The position numbers were made by a program, and so were the translations under genes. Shown one piece after another: positions 54,424 to 63,786 of a stretch of 64,000 bases of DNA (position 1 is its first letter; each line of letters opens with the position of its first letter). The stretch comes from Pseudomonas anguilliseptica (GTDB taxonomy: Bacteria; Pseudomonadota; Gammaproteobacteria; Pseudomonadales; Pseudomonadaceae), in contig NZ_JAEIOI010000003.1 of the NCBI RefSeq assembly GCF_021375795.1, forward strand, positions 124,001 through 188,000. Reading direction: 5' to 3'. Below the pieces are notes generated by a model, which was not told the DNA's origin, ran no database searches, and saw nothing but the letters and a program-made list of their open reading frames with translations.

Positions 54424-55287
54424 TTAGGCGTGCAGCACCACCGTGCGGCCGTCATTGAGGAAGACGCGGCGTTCAAGGTGATAACCGATGGCCTTGGCCA
54501 GGGTCTGGCACTCGATATCGCGGCCCTTGGCGATCAGGTCTTCGGGGTAGTGGGCATGGTCCACCGGCTCTACGCCCTGGGTGATGATCGGCCCTTCGTC
54601 GAGGTCGTTGTTGATGTAATGGGCAGTGGCGCCGACCAGCTTGACGCCCTTCTCGTAAGCCTGGTGATAGGGTTTGGCCCCCTTGAAACCGGGCAGCAGC
54701 GAGTGATGGATATTGATCGCCCAGCCATCCAGCTTGCGGCACAGCTCGGGCGACAGCACCTGCATATAGCGGGCGAGCACCACCAGCTCGGCACCCGTGT
54801 CCTCGATCACCTGCAGCACCTTGCGCTCCTGCGCCGGCTTGTCCTTCGGGTCGAGCGGGAAGTGGTAGTAGGGGATGTCGTGCCAACGTGCCAGCGGTTC
54901 CAGATCCGGGTGGTTGGACACCACGGCCACCACGTCCATGGCCAGATGGCCGATACGCTGGCGATAGAGCAAGTCATTCAGGCAGTGATCAGCCTTGCTG
55001 ACCATCAGCACCACCTTGGCGCGGTAGCCCGGCGGGGTCAGCTCCACTTGCATGCCGAAGGCGCTCAGGCGCTCGTTCAGGCCCGCGCGAAAGGCCTGCT
55101 CGTCAAAGTCACCCGGCTGACGGAATTCCACCCGGATAAAGAAGCGCGCCGACAGGCGATCATCGAAGGAGTGGTGCTCGGTGACGTAGCAGCGCTGCTC
55201 GAACAGAAAGCGCGTCACCGCATCCACCGTGCCGAGCACGCTCGGGCAGTGGGCGGTGAGAATCCAGGTATCGGGGGTGCGGCTCAT
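54424..55287 (-). CDS. purU: Formyltetrahydrofolate deformylase
   Basis: Hydrolyses 10-formyl-THF to formate and THF, keeping free THF available for sarcosine breakdown. 287 aa. N-terminal ACT domain (TWILTAHCPSVLGTVDAVTR), then the formyltransferase-like domain with INIHHSLLPGFKGAKPYHQA and GATAHYINNDLDEGPIITQG containing catalytic Asn/His/Asp. ATG at 55287 with GGAG 6 bp upstream. It sits between soxG and fdhA, as in the P. aeruginosa choline/sarcosine locus. Confidence 0.95.
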   Translation of the reverse strand: MSRTPDTWILTAHCPSVLGTVDAVTRFLFEQRCYVTEHHSFDDRLSARFFIRVEFRQPGDFDEQAFRAGLNERLSAFGMQVELTPPGYRAKVVLMVSKADHCLNDLLYRQRIGHLAMDVVAVVSNHPDLEPLARWHDIPYYHFPLDPKDKPAQERKVLQVIEDTGAELVVLARYMQVLSPELCRKLDGWAINIHHSLLPGFKGAKPYHQAYEKGVKLVGATAHYINNDLDEGPIITQGVEPVDHAHYPEDLIAKGRDIECQTLAKAIGYHLERRVFLNDGRTVVLHA

Positions 55288-55320
55288 AACAAACTCCAGA
55301 ACAAACTCCGCTGCTTTGCA

Positions 55321-55423
55321 CCCCTCTTCCATTTATGGGAGAGGGGTCGGGGGAGAGGGCCGCCGGTACAACGCGATCAGCCCTTCCCCTATCCCCAACC
55401 CTCTCCCCAGAGGGGATAGGGAG
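55321..55423. repeat. CCCCTCTCC/GGAGAGGGG repeat element
   Basis: Pyrimidine-rich and purine-rich blocks (CCCCTCTTCC, GGGAGAGGGGTCGGGGGAGA; later CCCTCTCCCCAGAGGGGATA) form inverted pairs between soxG and purU. A related element is at 60691-60777. Confidence 0.65.
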
Positions 55424-55438
55424 ACGTTCGTGTCAGCC

Positions 55439-56071
55439 TCAGGCCTTGATCGCCAAGCCGTACTCGGCGCTGGCGTCCTGCAGCCACAGCCAGAAGTAGT
55501 CGGAGAAGCTGCGGCGGATCAGCAGTTCCCAAGTGTCTTCGCCAGTGTGGCGGATCACCAGTTGCGACTTGGCAAAGTGGGTGCCCACCGCTTTGCCCAC
55601 CGGGAAGTTGCTCGGGTGCACGTCGTAGCTGGTGGACTTCATCAGCACTTCGCGCACCTTCGGCCCGCTCAGTTCCAGCAGCGTCTGACCGCCACTGACG
55701 TTGACGATCGAAATGTGCTGGCCGTCCAAGGCTTCGCGCAGCTTCTGCTCGACCGCGAACTCGCTGCCGCTCGGCACAATCAGCAGCCACTCATCCGGCG
55801 CCAGCCATTGCAGCGAGGTGTCGCCGGCCGCCACCAAAGTCAGCGCCACCGGCAGCTCCAGGCCCAGGGCCTTGTGCACACCACCGGCAAACGCCGGGTC
55901 CTTGGCGTCGCCACGCAGGGTCAGATGCCCGAGCAGCTTCTTCTCGCGCACCGTCACCCCGGCGCTGGCCGAGCCTTTACCCGCCAGCTGTTCAAGGCCG
56001 GCATGGAACAGTGGCGATTCGGCATGTGCCGCAGCCGGGCGTTGCTGATAAACGTTGATCAAATTAGACAT
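55439..56071 (-). CDS. soxG: Sarcosine oxidase subunit gamma
   Basis: 210-aa small subunit of heterotetrameric sarcosine oxidase. Contains HLTLRGDAKDPAFAGGVHKA and WLAPDEWLLIVPSG, and ends RSFSDYFWLWLQDASAEYGL, as in SoxG. ATG at 56071 overlaps the soxA stop by 8 bp. Last sox gene. Confidence 0.94.
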   Translation of the reverse strand: MSNLINVYQQRPAAAHAESPLFHAGLEQLAGKGSASAGVTVREKKLLGHLTLRGDAKDPAFAGGVHKALGLELPVALTLVAAGDTSLQWLAPDEWLLIVPSGSEFAVEQKLREALDGQHISIVNVSGGQTLLELSGPKVREVLMKSTSYDVHPSNFPVGKAVGTHFAKSQLVIRHTGEDTWELLIRRSFSDYFWLWLQDASAEYGLAIKA

Positions 56072-59000
56072 TCTGGCGATCCCCTTTCGGGTCATAGAAC
56101 ACGGAGCTGACGATTTCGGCTTCTATCAGGCTGCCATCGGCCAGCGGTGCGAACACCCGCTCACCCATGCGTTTGAGCCCGCCCTTGACCACAGCCATGG
56201 CGAAGGAATAGCCCAGCGCCGCGCTCATATAGCTGGAGGTGACGTGGCCGACCATCTGCATCGGGATGCTCTGTTTCGGGTCGAACACCAGTTGCGCGCC
56301 TTCCGGCAGCACCTTGTTGGGGTCGACGGGTTTGAGCCCGACCAATTGTTTGCGGTCTTCGCGCAGGCTGTCTTCGCGGTTCATGCCGCGCCAGCCGATC
56401 CAGGAGAACGGCTTGGTCCTGCCTACGCACCAGCCCATATTGAGGTCGTCCGGGGTCACCGAGCCGTCAGTGTCCTGACCGACGATGATGAAGCCCTTCT
56501 CGGCGCGCAGCACGTGCATGGTCTCGGTGCCGTAAGGCGTCAGGCCATGCTTCTTGCCGGCTGCGATGATCTTTTCCCACACGCCCAGGGCGTAGTCGGC
56601 CTGCACGTTGACCTCGTAGCTCAGCTCGCCGGTGAAGGAGATGCGGAACACCCGCGCCGGCACACCGCCGACCAGGCCTTCCTTCCAGGTCATAAAGGGG
56701 AAGGCACCATTGTCCAGATCGATGTCGGTGACCTCGGCCAGCAGCTTGCGGCTGTTGGGGCCGGACAGGGTCATGGTCGCCCAGTGGTCGGTGACCGAGG
56801 TGAAGTACACCTTCAGCTCCGGCCACTCGGTCTGGTGGTAAATTTCCAGCCATTCCATCACCCGTGCGGCACCGCCGGTGGTGGTGGTCATCAGGAAGTG
56901 GTTATCGGCCAGGCAGGCGGTTACGCCGTCGTCGAAGACCATGCCGTCTTCCTTGCACATCAGGCCGTAGCGCGCCTTGCCCACATCCAGCTTGGTCCAG
57001 GCGTTGGTGTAGACGCGGTTGAGAAACTCGCGGGCATCCGGGCCTTGAATGTCGATCTTGCCGAGGGTCGAGGCATCCAGAATACCCACCGCGTTGCGCA
57101 CGGCCAGGCACTCGCGGGCCACGGCGGCGTGCAGGTCTTCGCCGGCTTTGGGGAAGTACCACGGGCGCTTCCACTGCCCCACGTCCTCGAACTCGGCACC
57201 GTTTTGCAGGTGCCAGCTTTGCATCGCGGTGTAACGTTTGGGCTCGAACAGCGCGCCACAGTGACGGCCGGCCACCGCGCCAAAGGTCACCGGCGTGTAG
57301 TTCGGGCGGAACATGGTGGTGCCCATTTGCGGGATGCTGATGCCCAGCGAGCGGGCGGCAATCGCCAGACCGTTGATATTGCCCAGCTTGCCCTGGTCGG
57401 TGCCGAAGCCCAGCGCGGTGTAGCGTTTGACGTGCTCGACCGACTCAAAGCCCTCGCGGGTGGCCAGCTCGATACCGGCGGCGGTGACGTCGTTCTGCAA
57501 GTCGACAAACTGCTTGGGCGCACGCGCCGTTGGCTTGTCGTGCGGCACCTGGAACAGCGCCAAAGACGGTTCTTCCAGGCGTGGCGCGACCTGCGGCAGG
57601 CTCGCGGAGACCGCCTTGAAGCCGGCTTCGGCGGCGGCCGACACACCCGCCTCGAAGCCATCGGCCAGGGCATCACCCAAGCCAAATACGCCATTGACCG
57701 CACCGGCGCACAGACGCTTCTGGAAGCCGCCCTCGCCCGGCACAAAGGCCAGAATATCTTCACGCCAGGTCGGCTTACCGCCCAAGTGCGACGCCAGGTG
57801 TACCACCGGGCTGTAACCGCCGGAGCTGACGATCAGATCGCAGTCGAGCACTTCGCCCGGGCTGCTGACCTTATGGCTCTGCACATCAATGGCGCAGATG
57901 CGCGCAGCGGTCACCCGCTTGCTGCCAGCGGCTTCGACCACGGCGCTGCCGGTGAGGATGCGCACGCCACGCTTGCGCGCCTCTTCCACCCAGCTGCCAC
58001 GTGGGTTGCTGCGAGCATCGGCCACCGCCACCACCTGCAGGCCGGCATCGAGCCAGTCGAGCACCACGCGGTAGGCGTAATCGTTGTTGGTCGACAGCAC
58101 CAGCTGCTTGCCCGGCGCCACGCCATAACGGCGCACGTAGGTCGACACCGCATCGGCGAGCATATTGCCCGGCACGTCGTTGTTGGCGTACACCAACGGC
58201 CGCTCATGAGCACCGGTGGCCAGCACCACACGCGTGGCGCGTACGCGGTGCATACGCTGACGCACCATACCCATGGGCGCGACTTCACCGAGGTGATCGG
58301 TCAGGCGCTGGTGAATGGTGAGGAAGTTGTGGTCGTGGTAACCGTTGACCGTGGAGCGCGGCAACAGGGTGACTTCAGGTATGCCGGACAGCTCGGCAAT
58401 CACCTGCGCGGCCCAGTCGGCGGCGGGTTTACCGTCGAGGGTTTCGCGGGTGCTGAGCAGGCTGCCGCCGAACTCTTCCTGCTCATCGGCGAGAATTACC
58501 CGCGCCCCGCTGCGCGCAGCCGCCAGGGCTGCAGCCAGGCCGGCCGGGCCAGCACCGACTACCAGCACGTCGCAGTGCTGGTTCATGTAGTCGTAGCTGT
58601 CCGGGTCCACGGCGGTCGGCGCACGGCCAAGACCGGCGGCCTTACGGATGTATTTCTCGTAGGTCAGCCAGAGGTTCTGCGGATACATAAAGGTCTTGTA
58701 GTAGAACCCCGGCGGCATCATCTTGCCGCCGACCTTGCCGAGAATGCCCATCAGGTCGGTGTTTACGCTCGGCCAGCCGTTGGTGCTGCTGGCGACCAGG
58801 TCGGCATACAGCGCCTGCTGGGTGGCGCGTACGTTGGGGATCTGCGCCGCTTCAGTGCTGCCAATCTGCAGCACGGCGTTCGGCTCTTCCGCGCCCGCGG
58901 CAACGATGCCGCGCGGCCGCGAATACTTGAAGCTACGGCCGACAATATCCACGCCGTTGGCCAGCAAGGCGGCCGCCAGGGTGTCGCCGGCAAAGCCTTG

Positions 59001-59084
59001 ATAACTCTGGCCGTTGAAGCTGAATGTCAGAGGCTGGCTGCGATCAACGCGGCCGCCTGTAGCAAGACGATTGACCTGGCTCAT
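56064..59084 (-). CDS. soxA: Sarcosine oxidase subunit alpha
   Basis: Large subunit (1006 aa) of heterotetrameric sarcosine oxidase: electrons pass from FAD/FMN to O2, and the methyl group goes to THF as methylene-THF or leaves as formaldehyde. N-terminal 2Fe-2S-like fold domain (QPLTFSFNGQSYQGFAGDTL), nucleotide-binding VVGAGPAGLAAALAAARSGA at about 155-175, NAD-binding IVSSGGYSPVVHLASHLGG, and a C-terminal GcvT-like THF-binding domain from about 600 (FDDGVTACLADNHFLMTTTT, GTETMHVLRAEKGFIIVGQD). ATG at 59084 overlaps soxD (ATGA); the longer frame to 59237 lies inside soxD and is not real. Confidence 0.96.
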   Translation of the reverse strand: MSQVNRLATGGRVDRSQPLTFSFNGQSYQGFAGDTLAAALLANGVDIVGRSFKYSRPRGIVAAGAEEPNAVLQIGSTEAAQIPNVRATQQALYADLVASSTNGWPSVNTDLMGILGKVGGKMMPPGFYYKTFMYPQNLWLTYEKYIRKAAGLGRAPTAVDPDSYDYMNQHCDVLVVGAGPAGLAAALAAARSGARVILADEQEEFGGSLLSTRETLDGKPAADWAAQVIAELSGIPEVTLLPRSTVNGYHDHNFLTIHQRLTDHLGEVAPMGMVRQRMHRVRATRVVLATGAHERPLVYANNDVPGNMLADAVSTYVRRYGVAPGKQLVLSTNNDYAYRVVLDWLDAGLQVVAVADARSNPRGSWVEEARKRGVRILTGSAVVEAAGSKRVTAARICAIDVQSHKVSSPGEVLDCDLIVSSGGYSPVVHLASHLGGKPTWREDILAFVPGEGGFQKRLCAGAVNGVFGLGDALADGFEAGVSAAAEAGFKAVSASLPQVAPRLEEPSLALFQVPHDKPTARAPKQFVDLQNDVTAAGIELATREGFESVEHVKRYTALGFGTDQGKLGNINGLAIAARSLGISIPQMGTTMFRPNYTPVTFGAVAGRHCGALFEPKRYTAMQSWHLQNGAEFEDVGQWKRPWYFPKAGEDLHAAVARECLAVRNAVGILDASTLGKIDIQGPDAREFLNRVYTNAWTKLDVGKARYGLMCKEDGMVFDDGVTACLADNHFLMTTTTGGAARVMEWLEIYHQTEWPELKVYFTSVTDHWATMTLSGPNSRKLLAEVTDIDLDNGAFPFMTWKEGLVGGVPARVFRISFTGELSYEVNVQADYALGVWEKIIAAGKKHGLTPYGTETMHVLRAEKGFIIVGQDTDGSVTPDDLNMGWCVGRTKPFSWIGWRGMNREDSLREDRKQLVGLKPVDPNKVLPEGAQLVFDPKQSIPMQMVGHVTSSYMSAALGYSFAMAVVKGGLKRMGERVFAPLADGSLIEAEIVSSVFYDPKGDRQNV

Positions 59085-59407
59085 GCCGTTACTCCTTGGT
59101 CGATGGCCTTTTTCTCGGCAGTGCCGGCAGCGGTGACGCTGGGCTTCTCGCCGATCTTGTAGGTTTCGAGAATTTCGTAGGTCACCGTGTGACGGGTGGC
59201 GTTGAAGTACTTGCGGCAACCGGCGGAATGCACCCACAGCTCGTGGTGAATGCCGCGCGGGTTATCACGGAAGAACAGGTATTCGCCCCACTCGGCATCG
59301 GTGCAGGCAGCCGGATCCAGCGGGCGCGGAATATGCGCCTGACCCTTGGCGTGGAATTCCTCTTCGGAGCGCAGTTCGCCGCAGTGAGGGCAAAAGATAT
59401 GCAACAT
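59081..59407 (-). CDS. soxD: Sarcosine oxidase subunit delta
   Basis: 108-aa smallest subunit, zinc-binding: FCPHCGELRSEEEFHAKGQA and HELWVHSAGCRKYFNATRHT provide Cys and His ligands. 12 bp after soxB and overlapping the soxA start by 4 bp. Confidence 0.95.
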   Translation of the reverse strand: MLHIFCPHCGELRSEEEFHAKGQAHIPRPLDPAACTDAEWGEYLFFRDNPRGIHHELWVHSAGCRKYFNATRHTVTYEILETYKIGEKPSVTAAGTAEKKAIDQGVTA

Positions 59408-59419
59408 GGGTAAGCCCTC

Positions 59420-60670
59420 TTAGTGAGCCACGGCAGCAGCGCCGTGCTCGTCGATCAATGCGCCAGTGTGGAAACGGTCCATGGCGAACGGCTTGGCCAG
59501 CGGATGCATTTCGCCTTTGGCCAGGCTGGCCGCGAACACGTGGCCCGAGCCCGGCGTGGCCTTGAAGCCGCCGGTGCCCCAGCCGCAGTTGAAGAACAGG
59601 TTTGGCACCGGGGTCTTGGAAATGATCGGGCAGGCGTCCGGCGAGGTGTCGACGATGCCGCCCCACTGGCGGTTCATACGTACCCGCGAGAGCACCGGGA
59701 ACATCTCGACGATGGCCTGCAGGGTGTGTTCGATGGTGCCGTAGGAGCCGCGCTGGCCGTAGCCGTTGTAGCCGTCGATGCCGGCACCGATGACCAGGTC
59801 GCCTTTGTCCGACTGGCTGATATAGCCGTGCACGGCGTTGGACATGATCACGCTGTCGATAATCGGCTTGATCGGCTCGGACACCAACGCCTGCAGCGGA
59901 TGGGATTCCAGCGGCAGGCGGAAGCCCGCCAGGCCGGCCATATGCCCGGAGTTACCGGCGGTGACCACGCCCACGCGCTTGCCGCCGATAAAGCCCTTAT
60001 TGGTTTCCACGCCGATGCACACGCCGTTTTCCTTACGGAAACCGATCACCTCGGTCTGCTGGATCAGGTCCACGCCCAAGGCATCTGCGGCGCGGGCGTA
60101 GCCCCAGGCCACGGCGTCGTGACGGGCCACGCCACCACGACGCTGCACGGTAGAGCCCATCACCGGGTAGCGGGTGTTCTTGCTGCAATCCAGGTACGGA
60201 ATCTCTGCGGCCACCTGCTTGGCATCCAGCAGTTCGCCGTCCACACCATTGAGGCGGTTGGCGCTGACACGGCGCTCGGAGTCGCGCATGTCCTGCAGCG
60301 TATGGCACAGGTTGTAGACGCCACGCTGGCTGAACATGACGTTGTAGTTGAGGTCCTGCGACAGGCCTTCCCACAGCTTCATCGCGTGCTCATACAGGTG
60401 CGCCGACTCATCCCACAGGTAGTTGGAACGTACGATGGTGGTGTTGCGCGCGGTGTTGCCGCCGCCCAACCAGCCCTTCTCGATCACCGCGACGTTTTTC
60501 ACGCCGAACTCTTTCGCCAGGTAATAGGCCGTGGCCAAACCATGGCCGCCACCGCCGACGATGATCACGTCGTACACCGGCTTGGGCGTTGGGTTACGCC
60601 ACATGCGCTGCCAGTTTTCGTGGTGGCTGAACGCGTGCTTGAACAGGCCGAAGCCGGAATAACGTTGCAT
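59420..60670 (-). CDS. soxB: Sarcosine oxidase subunit beta
   Basis: 416-aa FAD subunit carrying the sarcosine dehydrogenase active site; the FAD-binding motif is VIIVGGGGHGLATAYYLAKE at about 36-55, and EKGWLGGGNTARNTTIVRSN follows. HKVRMNRQWGG-type and DTSPDACPIISKTPVPNLFF (C-terminal FAD-contact) are conserved. First of soxBDAG, preceded by glyA on the same strand with a repeat element in between. Confidence 0.95.
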   Translation of the reverse strand: MQRYSGFGLFKHAFSHHENWQRMWRNPTPKPVYDVIIVGGGGHGLATAYYLAKEFGVKNVAVIEKGWLGGGNTARNTTIVRSNYLWDESAHLYEHAMKLWEGLSQDLNYNVMFSQRGVYNLCHTLQDMRDSERRVSANRLNGVDGELLDAKQVAAEIPYLDCSKNTRYPVMGSTVQRRGGVARHDAVAWGYARAADALGVDLIQQTEVIGFRKENGVCIGVETNKGFIGGKRVGVVTAGNSGHMAGLAGFRLPLESHPLQALVSEPIKPIIDSVIMSNAVHGYISQSDKGDLVIGAGIDGYNGYGQRGSYGTIEHTLQAIVEMFPVLSRVRMNRQWGGIVDTSPDACPIISKTPVPNLFFNCGWGTGGFKATPGSGHVFAASLAKGEMHPLAKPFAMDRFHTGALIDEHGAAAVAH

Positions 60671-60690
60671 AAAGGTGCTCCTGAATTCTG

Positions 60691-60777
60691 TTCCCCTCTC
60701 CCCCTGGGAGAGGGGCTAGGGGAGAGGGTGGCTGCCCTCTCCCGCCCTTCGGGCACCCTCTCCCGAGGGAGAGGGAT
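60691..60777. repeat. CCCCTCTCC/GGAGAGGGG repeat element
   Basis: Alternating CCCTCTCC and GGAGAGGG blocks, including CCCGCCCTTCGGGC with its flanking CCCTCTCC…GGGAGAGGG arms. It fills the 110-bp gap between glyA and soxB, very close to the glyA stop. Could serve as an attenuating hairpin within the operon. Confidence 0.7.
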
Positions 60778-60780
60778 CAA

Positions 60781-62034
60781 TCAGCGATAAACGGGATAGT
60801 CAGCACACAGACCAGCGGCCAGAGTCGCCACCTGCGCCTCCACATCGGCATCGCCGAGGTGGTCGAGGATGTTGCAGATCCAACCGGCCAGCTCGATGCT
60901 CTGTGCTTCCTTGAAACCGCGGGTGGTAATCGCCGGGGTGCCGATACGCAGGCCCGAGGTGACGAACGGCGACTGCGGGTCGTTCGGCACGGCGTTCTTG
61001 TTGACCGTGATACCGGCGCGGCCCAGGGCGGCATCAGCGTCTTTGCCGGTCAGGCCCTGACGGATCAGGCTGACCAGGAACAGGTGGTTGTCGGTACCAC
61101 CGGAAACCACGTCGTAGCCGCGCTGAATAAACACCTTGGCCATGGCCTGGGCGTTTTTGATCACCTGCGCTTGGTAGTCCTTGAAGCCCGGCTCCATGGC
61201 TTCCTTGAAGCACACTGCCTTGGCCGCAATCACATGCATCAACGGGCCGCCCTGAGCGCCGGGGAACACGGCAGCGTTGAGCTTCTTCTCGATATCAGGA
61301 TTGGCCTTGGCCAGGATCAAGCCGCCACGCGGACCGCGCAGGGTCTTGTGGGTGGTGGTGGTAACCACATCGGCAAAGGGAATCGGGTTGGGGTACAGGC
61401 CGGCGGCGACCAGGCCGGCGACGTGGGCCATGTCGACAAACAGCAGCGCCCCGACTTTGTCGGCAATGGCGCGGAAACGCGGGAAATCCAGGGTTTTCGA
61501 GTAGGCCGAGAAACCGGCGACGATCATCTTCGGTTTGTGCTCGACGGCCAGGCGCTCGACTTCGTCGTAATCGATCAGCCCGGTGGCGGTGTCGATACCG
61601 TACTGCACGGCGTTGTACAGCTTCCCCGAGGACGACACCTTGGCGCCGTGGGTCAGGTGGCCGCCGTGGGCCAGGCTCATGCCGAGGATGGTGTCGCCGG
61701 CATTGATCAACGCCAGGTACACCGCGCTGTTGGCCGACGAGCCGGAGTGCGGCTGGACGTTGGCGTAATCGGCACCGAATAGCGCCTTGGCGCGGTCAAT
61801 CGCCAGCTGTTCAACCACGTCGACATGCTCGCAGCCACCGTAGTAACGCTTGCCCGGATAGCCTTCGGCGTACTTGTTGGTCAGGCCGCTGCCCTGGGCC
61901 TGCATCACGCGCTTGCTGGTGTAGTTTTCCGAGGCGATCAGCTCGATGTGATGCTCCTGACGCGCTTCTTCAGCGTCCATGGCGCGGAGCAATTCATCGT
62001 CGTAACCCTGAATCTGGTCGTGCTTGCTGAACAT
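60781..62034 (-). CDS. glyA: Serine hydroxymethyltransferase
   Basis: PLP enzyme interconverting serine and glycine with THF/methylene-THF; here it uses glycine and C1 units released from sarcosine. 417 aa. The PLP lysine is in [55 protein letters not shown] and [16 protein letters not shown] are family blocks. ATG at 62034. First gene of the minus-strand run glyA-soxBDAG-purU-fdhA, divergent from ltaE. Pseudomonads usually carry a second glyA elsewhere for growth; this copy is the sox-linked one. Confidence 0.96.
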   Translation of the reverse strand: MFSKHDQIQGYDDELLRAMDAEEARQEHHIELIASENYTSKRVMQAQGSGLTNKYAEGYPGKRYYGGCEHVDVVEQLAIDRAKALFGADYANVQPHSGSSANSAVYLALINAGDTILGMSLAHGGHLTHGAKVSSSGKLYNAVQYGIDTATGLIDYDEVERLAVEHKPKMIVAGFSAYSKTLDFPRFRAIADKVGALLFVDMAHVAGLVAAGLYPNPIPFADVVTTTTHKTLRGPRGGLILAKANPDIEKKLNAAVFPGAQGGPLMHVIAAKAVCFKEAMEPGFKDYQAQVIKNAQAMAKVFIQRGYDVVSGGTDNHLFLVSLIRQGLTGKDADAALGRAGITVNKNAVPNDPQSPFVTSGLRIGTPAITTRGFKEAQSIELAGWICNILDHLGDADVEAQVATLAAGLCADYPVYR

Positions 62035-62154
62035 CGCGAATCTCCTACGGCAGCCGCTGCGGCGCATCTGGTCGATCGGGGAACGAACCCCAGTTGCTAG
62101 CGATGGTATGACTCGCCCTGCAGCGCCAGATGCCTAGGCACGCCACGGGGGATT

Positions 62155-62184
62155 GCGTTTGCGACATGCATGCGTCGCAAACGC
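62155..62184. promoter_or_regulatory. Perfect inverted repeat between glyA and ltaE
   Basis: GCGTTTGCGAC-ATGCATGC-GTCGCAAACGC: 11-bp perfect arms around 8 bp, in the divergent intergenic region, 121 bp from the glyA ATG. Operator or hairpin; the protein partner is unknown. Confidence 0.55.
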
Positions 62185-62231
62185 ACAGGTAGCGTTGCGG
62201 CTTCGCCTGTATGGCAGAGGATGTCGCCCCC

Positions 62232-62261
62232 GTATCTGCACGCGGGCGTGACCGCAGATAC
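62232..62261. promoter_or_regulatory. Second inverted repeat between glyA and ltaE
   Basis: GTATCTGC-N14-GCAGATAC: perfect 8-bp arms, 51 bp upstream of the ltaE ATG. Possible regulator site. Confidence 0.4.
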
Positions 62262-62311
62262 AGTAGACGCATCCCAAACGGCTTAGCGTTAGCGCCTACA
62301 AGGAAGCTCCC

Positions 62312-63355
62312 ATGCCCGATCTCTCGCAACAATTCGCCAGCGACAACTACTCCGGTATCTGCCCGGAAGCCTGGGCAGCCATGGCCGAAGCCAATCAGGG
62401 CCATCAGCGCGCCTATGGCGACGACGAATGGACCGCGCGCGCCGCCGACCATTTCCGCCGCCTGTTTGAAACCGACTGCGAAGTGTTCTTCGCCTTTAAC
62501 GGCACAGCGGCCAACTCCCTGGCCTTGGCGTCGTTGTGTCAGAGCTACCACAGCGTGATCTGCTCGGAGACCGCCCACGTCGAAACCGACGAGTGCGGCG
62601 CGCCGGAGTTCTTCTCCAACGGCTCCAAGCTGCTGCTGGCCAAGACCGAGAACGGCAAACTCACCCCCGAAGCGATCCGCGACATCGCCCTCAAACGCCA
62701 GGACATCCACTACCCAAAACCACGGGTGGTCACCCTGACCCAGGCCACGGAAGTCGGCACCGTTTACAGCCCAGACGAAGTGCGCGCGATCAGCGCGGTG
62801 TGCGGCGAACTGGGCCTGCACCTGCATATGGACGGCGCGCGTTTTTCCAACGCCTGCGCCTCTCTCGGCTGCAGCCCGGCCGAGCTGACCTGGAAGGCCG
62901 GCGTGGATGTACTGTGTTTTGGCGGCACCAAGAACGGCATGGCGGTGGGTGAGGCGATCCTGTTCTTCAACAAGGATCTGGCGGAAGACTTCGACTACCG
63001 CTGCAAACAGGCCGGTCAGCTGGCCTCGAAGATGCGCTACCTGTCCGCGCCCTGGGTCGGCATTCTGCAGAACGACGCCTGGCTGAAATACGCCCAGCAC
63101 GCCAACCGCTGCGCGCAACTGCTCGCCGAGTTGGTCAACGATATTCCGGGGGTCAGGCTGATGTTCCCGGTGCAGGCCAACGGCGTATTTTTGCAGATGT
63201 CAGAACCGGCGCTGGAAATCCTGCGCGGCCAGGGCTGGCGCTTCTACACCTTTATCGGAGCCGGCGGCGCACGCTTTATGTGCTCCTGGGACACCGACGA
63301 AGCGCGGGTGCGCCAGCTGGCCGGGGATATTCGTGCAGCGATGGCGGCGGGCTAA
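62312..63355 (+). CDS. ltaE: Low-specificity L-threonine aldolase
   Basis: PLP enzyme cleaving L-threonine/allo-threonine to glycine and acetaldehyde. 347 aa. The PLP lysine is in VLCFGGTKNGMAVGE; HMDGARFSNACASLG carries the PLP-binding Asp, and FNGTAANSLALASLCQ the phosphate-binding loop. ATG at 62312 with AAGGA upstream. Placed beside the sarcosine/glycine cluster, linking threonine with glycine metabolism. Confidence 0.95.
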   Translation: MPDLSQQFASDNYSGICPEAWAAMAEANQGHQRAYGDDEWTARAADHFRRLFETDCEVFFAFNGTAANSLALASLCQSYHSVICSETAHVETDECGAPEFFSNGSKLLLAKTENGKLTPEAIRDIALKRQDIHYPKPRVVTLTQATEVGTVYSPDEVRAISAVCGELGLHLHMDGARFSNACASLGCSPAELTWKAGVDVLCFGGTKNGMAVGEAILFFNKDLAEDFDYRCKQAGQLASKMRYLSAPWVGILQNDAWLKYAQHANRCAQLLAELVNDIPGVRLMFPVQANGVFLQMSEPALEILRGQGWRFYTFIGAGGARFMCSWDTDEARVRQLAGDIRAAMAAG

Positions 63356-63388
63356 AGCAATACCGGAACAGGTAAACCGTTTGCCCAT

Positions 63389-63496
63389 GTAGGAGCCAGC
63401 TTGTGCCCCCATGGATGGGGTAAATGCAGCGAGCCGCCGGGAGCGGCGGCTGCCTGGCAATCCAGCCGAAAGCATCGCCAGCAAGCTGACTCCTAC
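63389..63496. repeat. REP-like pair of the GTAGGAGC family after ltaE
   Basis: GTAGGAGCCAGCTTG (63389-63403) and CAAGCTGACTCCTAC (63482-63496) are inverted with one mismatch, enclosing smaller palindromes (CCGCCGGGAGCGGCGG, CCCCATGGATGGGG). It lies between the convergent ltaE and a small minus-strand gene and may act as terminator. Confidence 0.75.
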
Positions 63497-63509
63497 GTGA
63501 CCGAGAGAC

Positions 63510-63761
63510 TCACGAAGGACGGGGCACCAAGGCCGGCAGCAAGGTGCGCGAGATCGCCTCGCGCACATTCGGCAGCAGCGTCGCGCTGCCACCCAATAAT
63601 TCCTCCACCAGTCGCCGCAGCGCCACCGCTCGCTCCGGACTCAGGCCGCTGACGGCATGCTCGCAGGCCTGCTCGGCGGTAACGCCGGGTGGAATCGACA
63701 GCCCCAGCGCCACCAGGCGTTCGCGTAGGTCCTCCTGATCGATCAGGTCGGCGTGCATCAT
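63510..63761 (-). CDS. Conserved hypothetical protein (83 aa)
   Basis: Short acidic helical protein: MMHADLIDQEDLRERLVALG, then IPPGVTAEQACEHAVSGLSP and VALRRLVEELLGGSATLLPN. No known domain; soluble. The ATG at 63761 has a strong AAGGAGG 8 bp upstream; the frame continues upstream without similarity. It follows the ETF-like gene by 25 bp, so it is likely co-transcribed with dimethylglycine catabolism genes. Function unknown. Confidence 0.75.
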   Translation of the reverse strand: MMHADLIDQEDLRERLVALGLSIPPGVTAEQACEHAVSGLSPERAVALRRLVEELLGGSATLLPNVREAISRTLLPALVPRPS

Positions 63762-63786
63762 GGTCAATTCCTCCTTTGGTGACGTG

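Noticed and set aside
56055-59162. A 1035-codon open frame on the plus strand opposite soxA
   Set aside because: It mirrors soxA almost exactly, has His/Gln/Arg-rich low-information composition typical of antisense frames in GC-rich DNA, and shows no domain; soxA itself is unmistakable.
62035-62311. Glycine riboswitch upstream of glyA
   Set aside because: I could not find the tandem conserved aptamer cores; the region instead contains simple palindromes.
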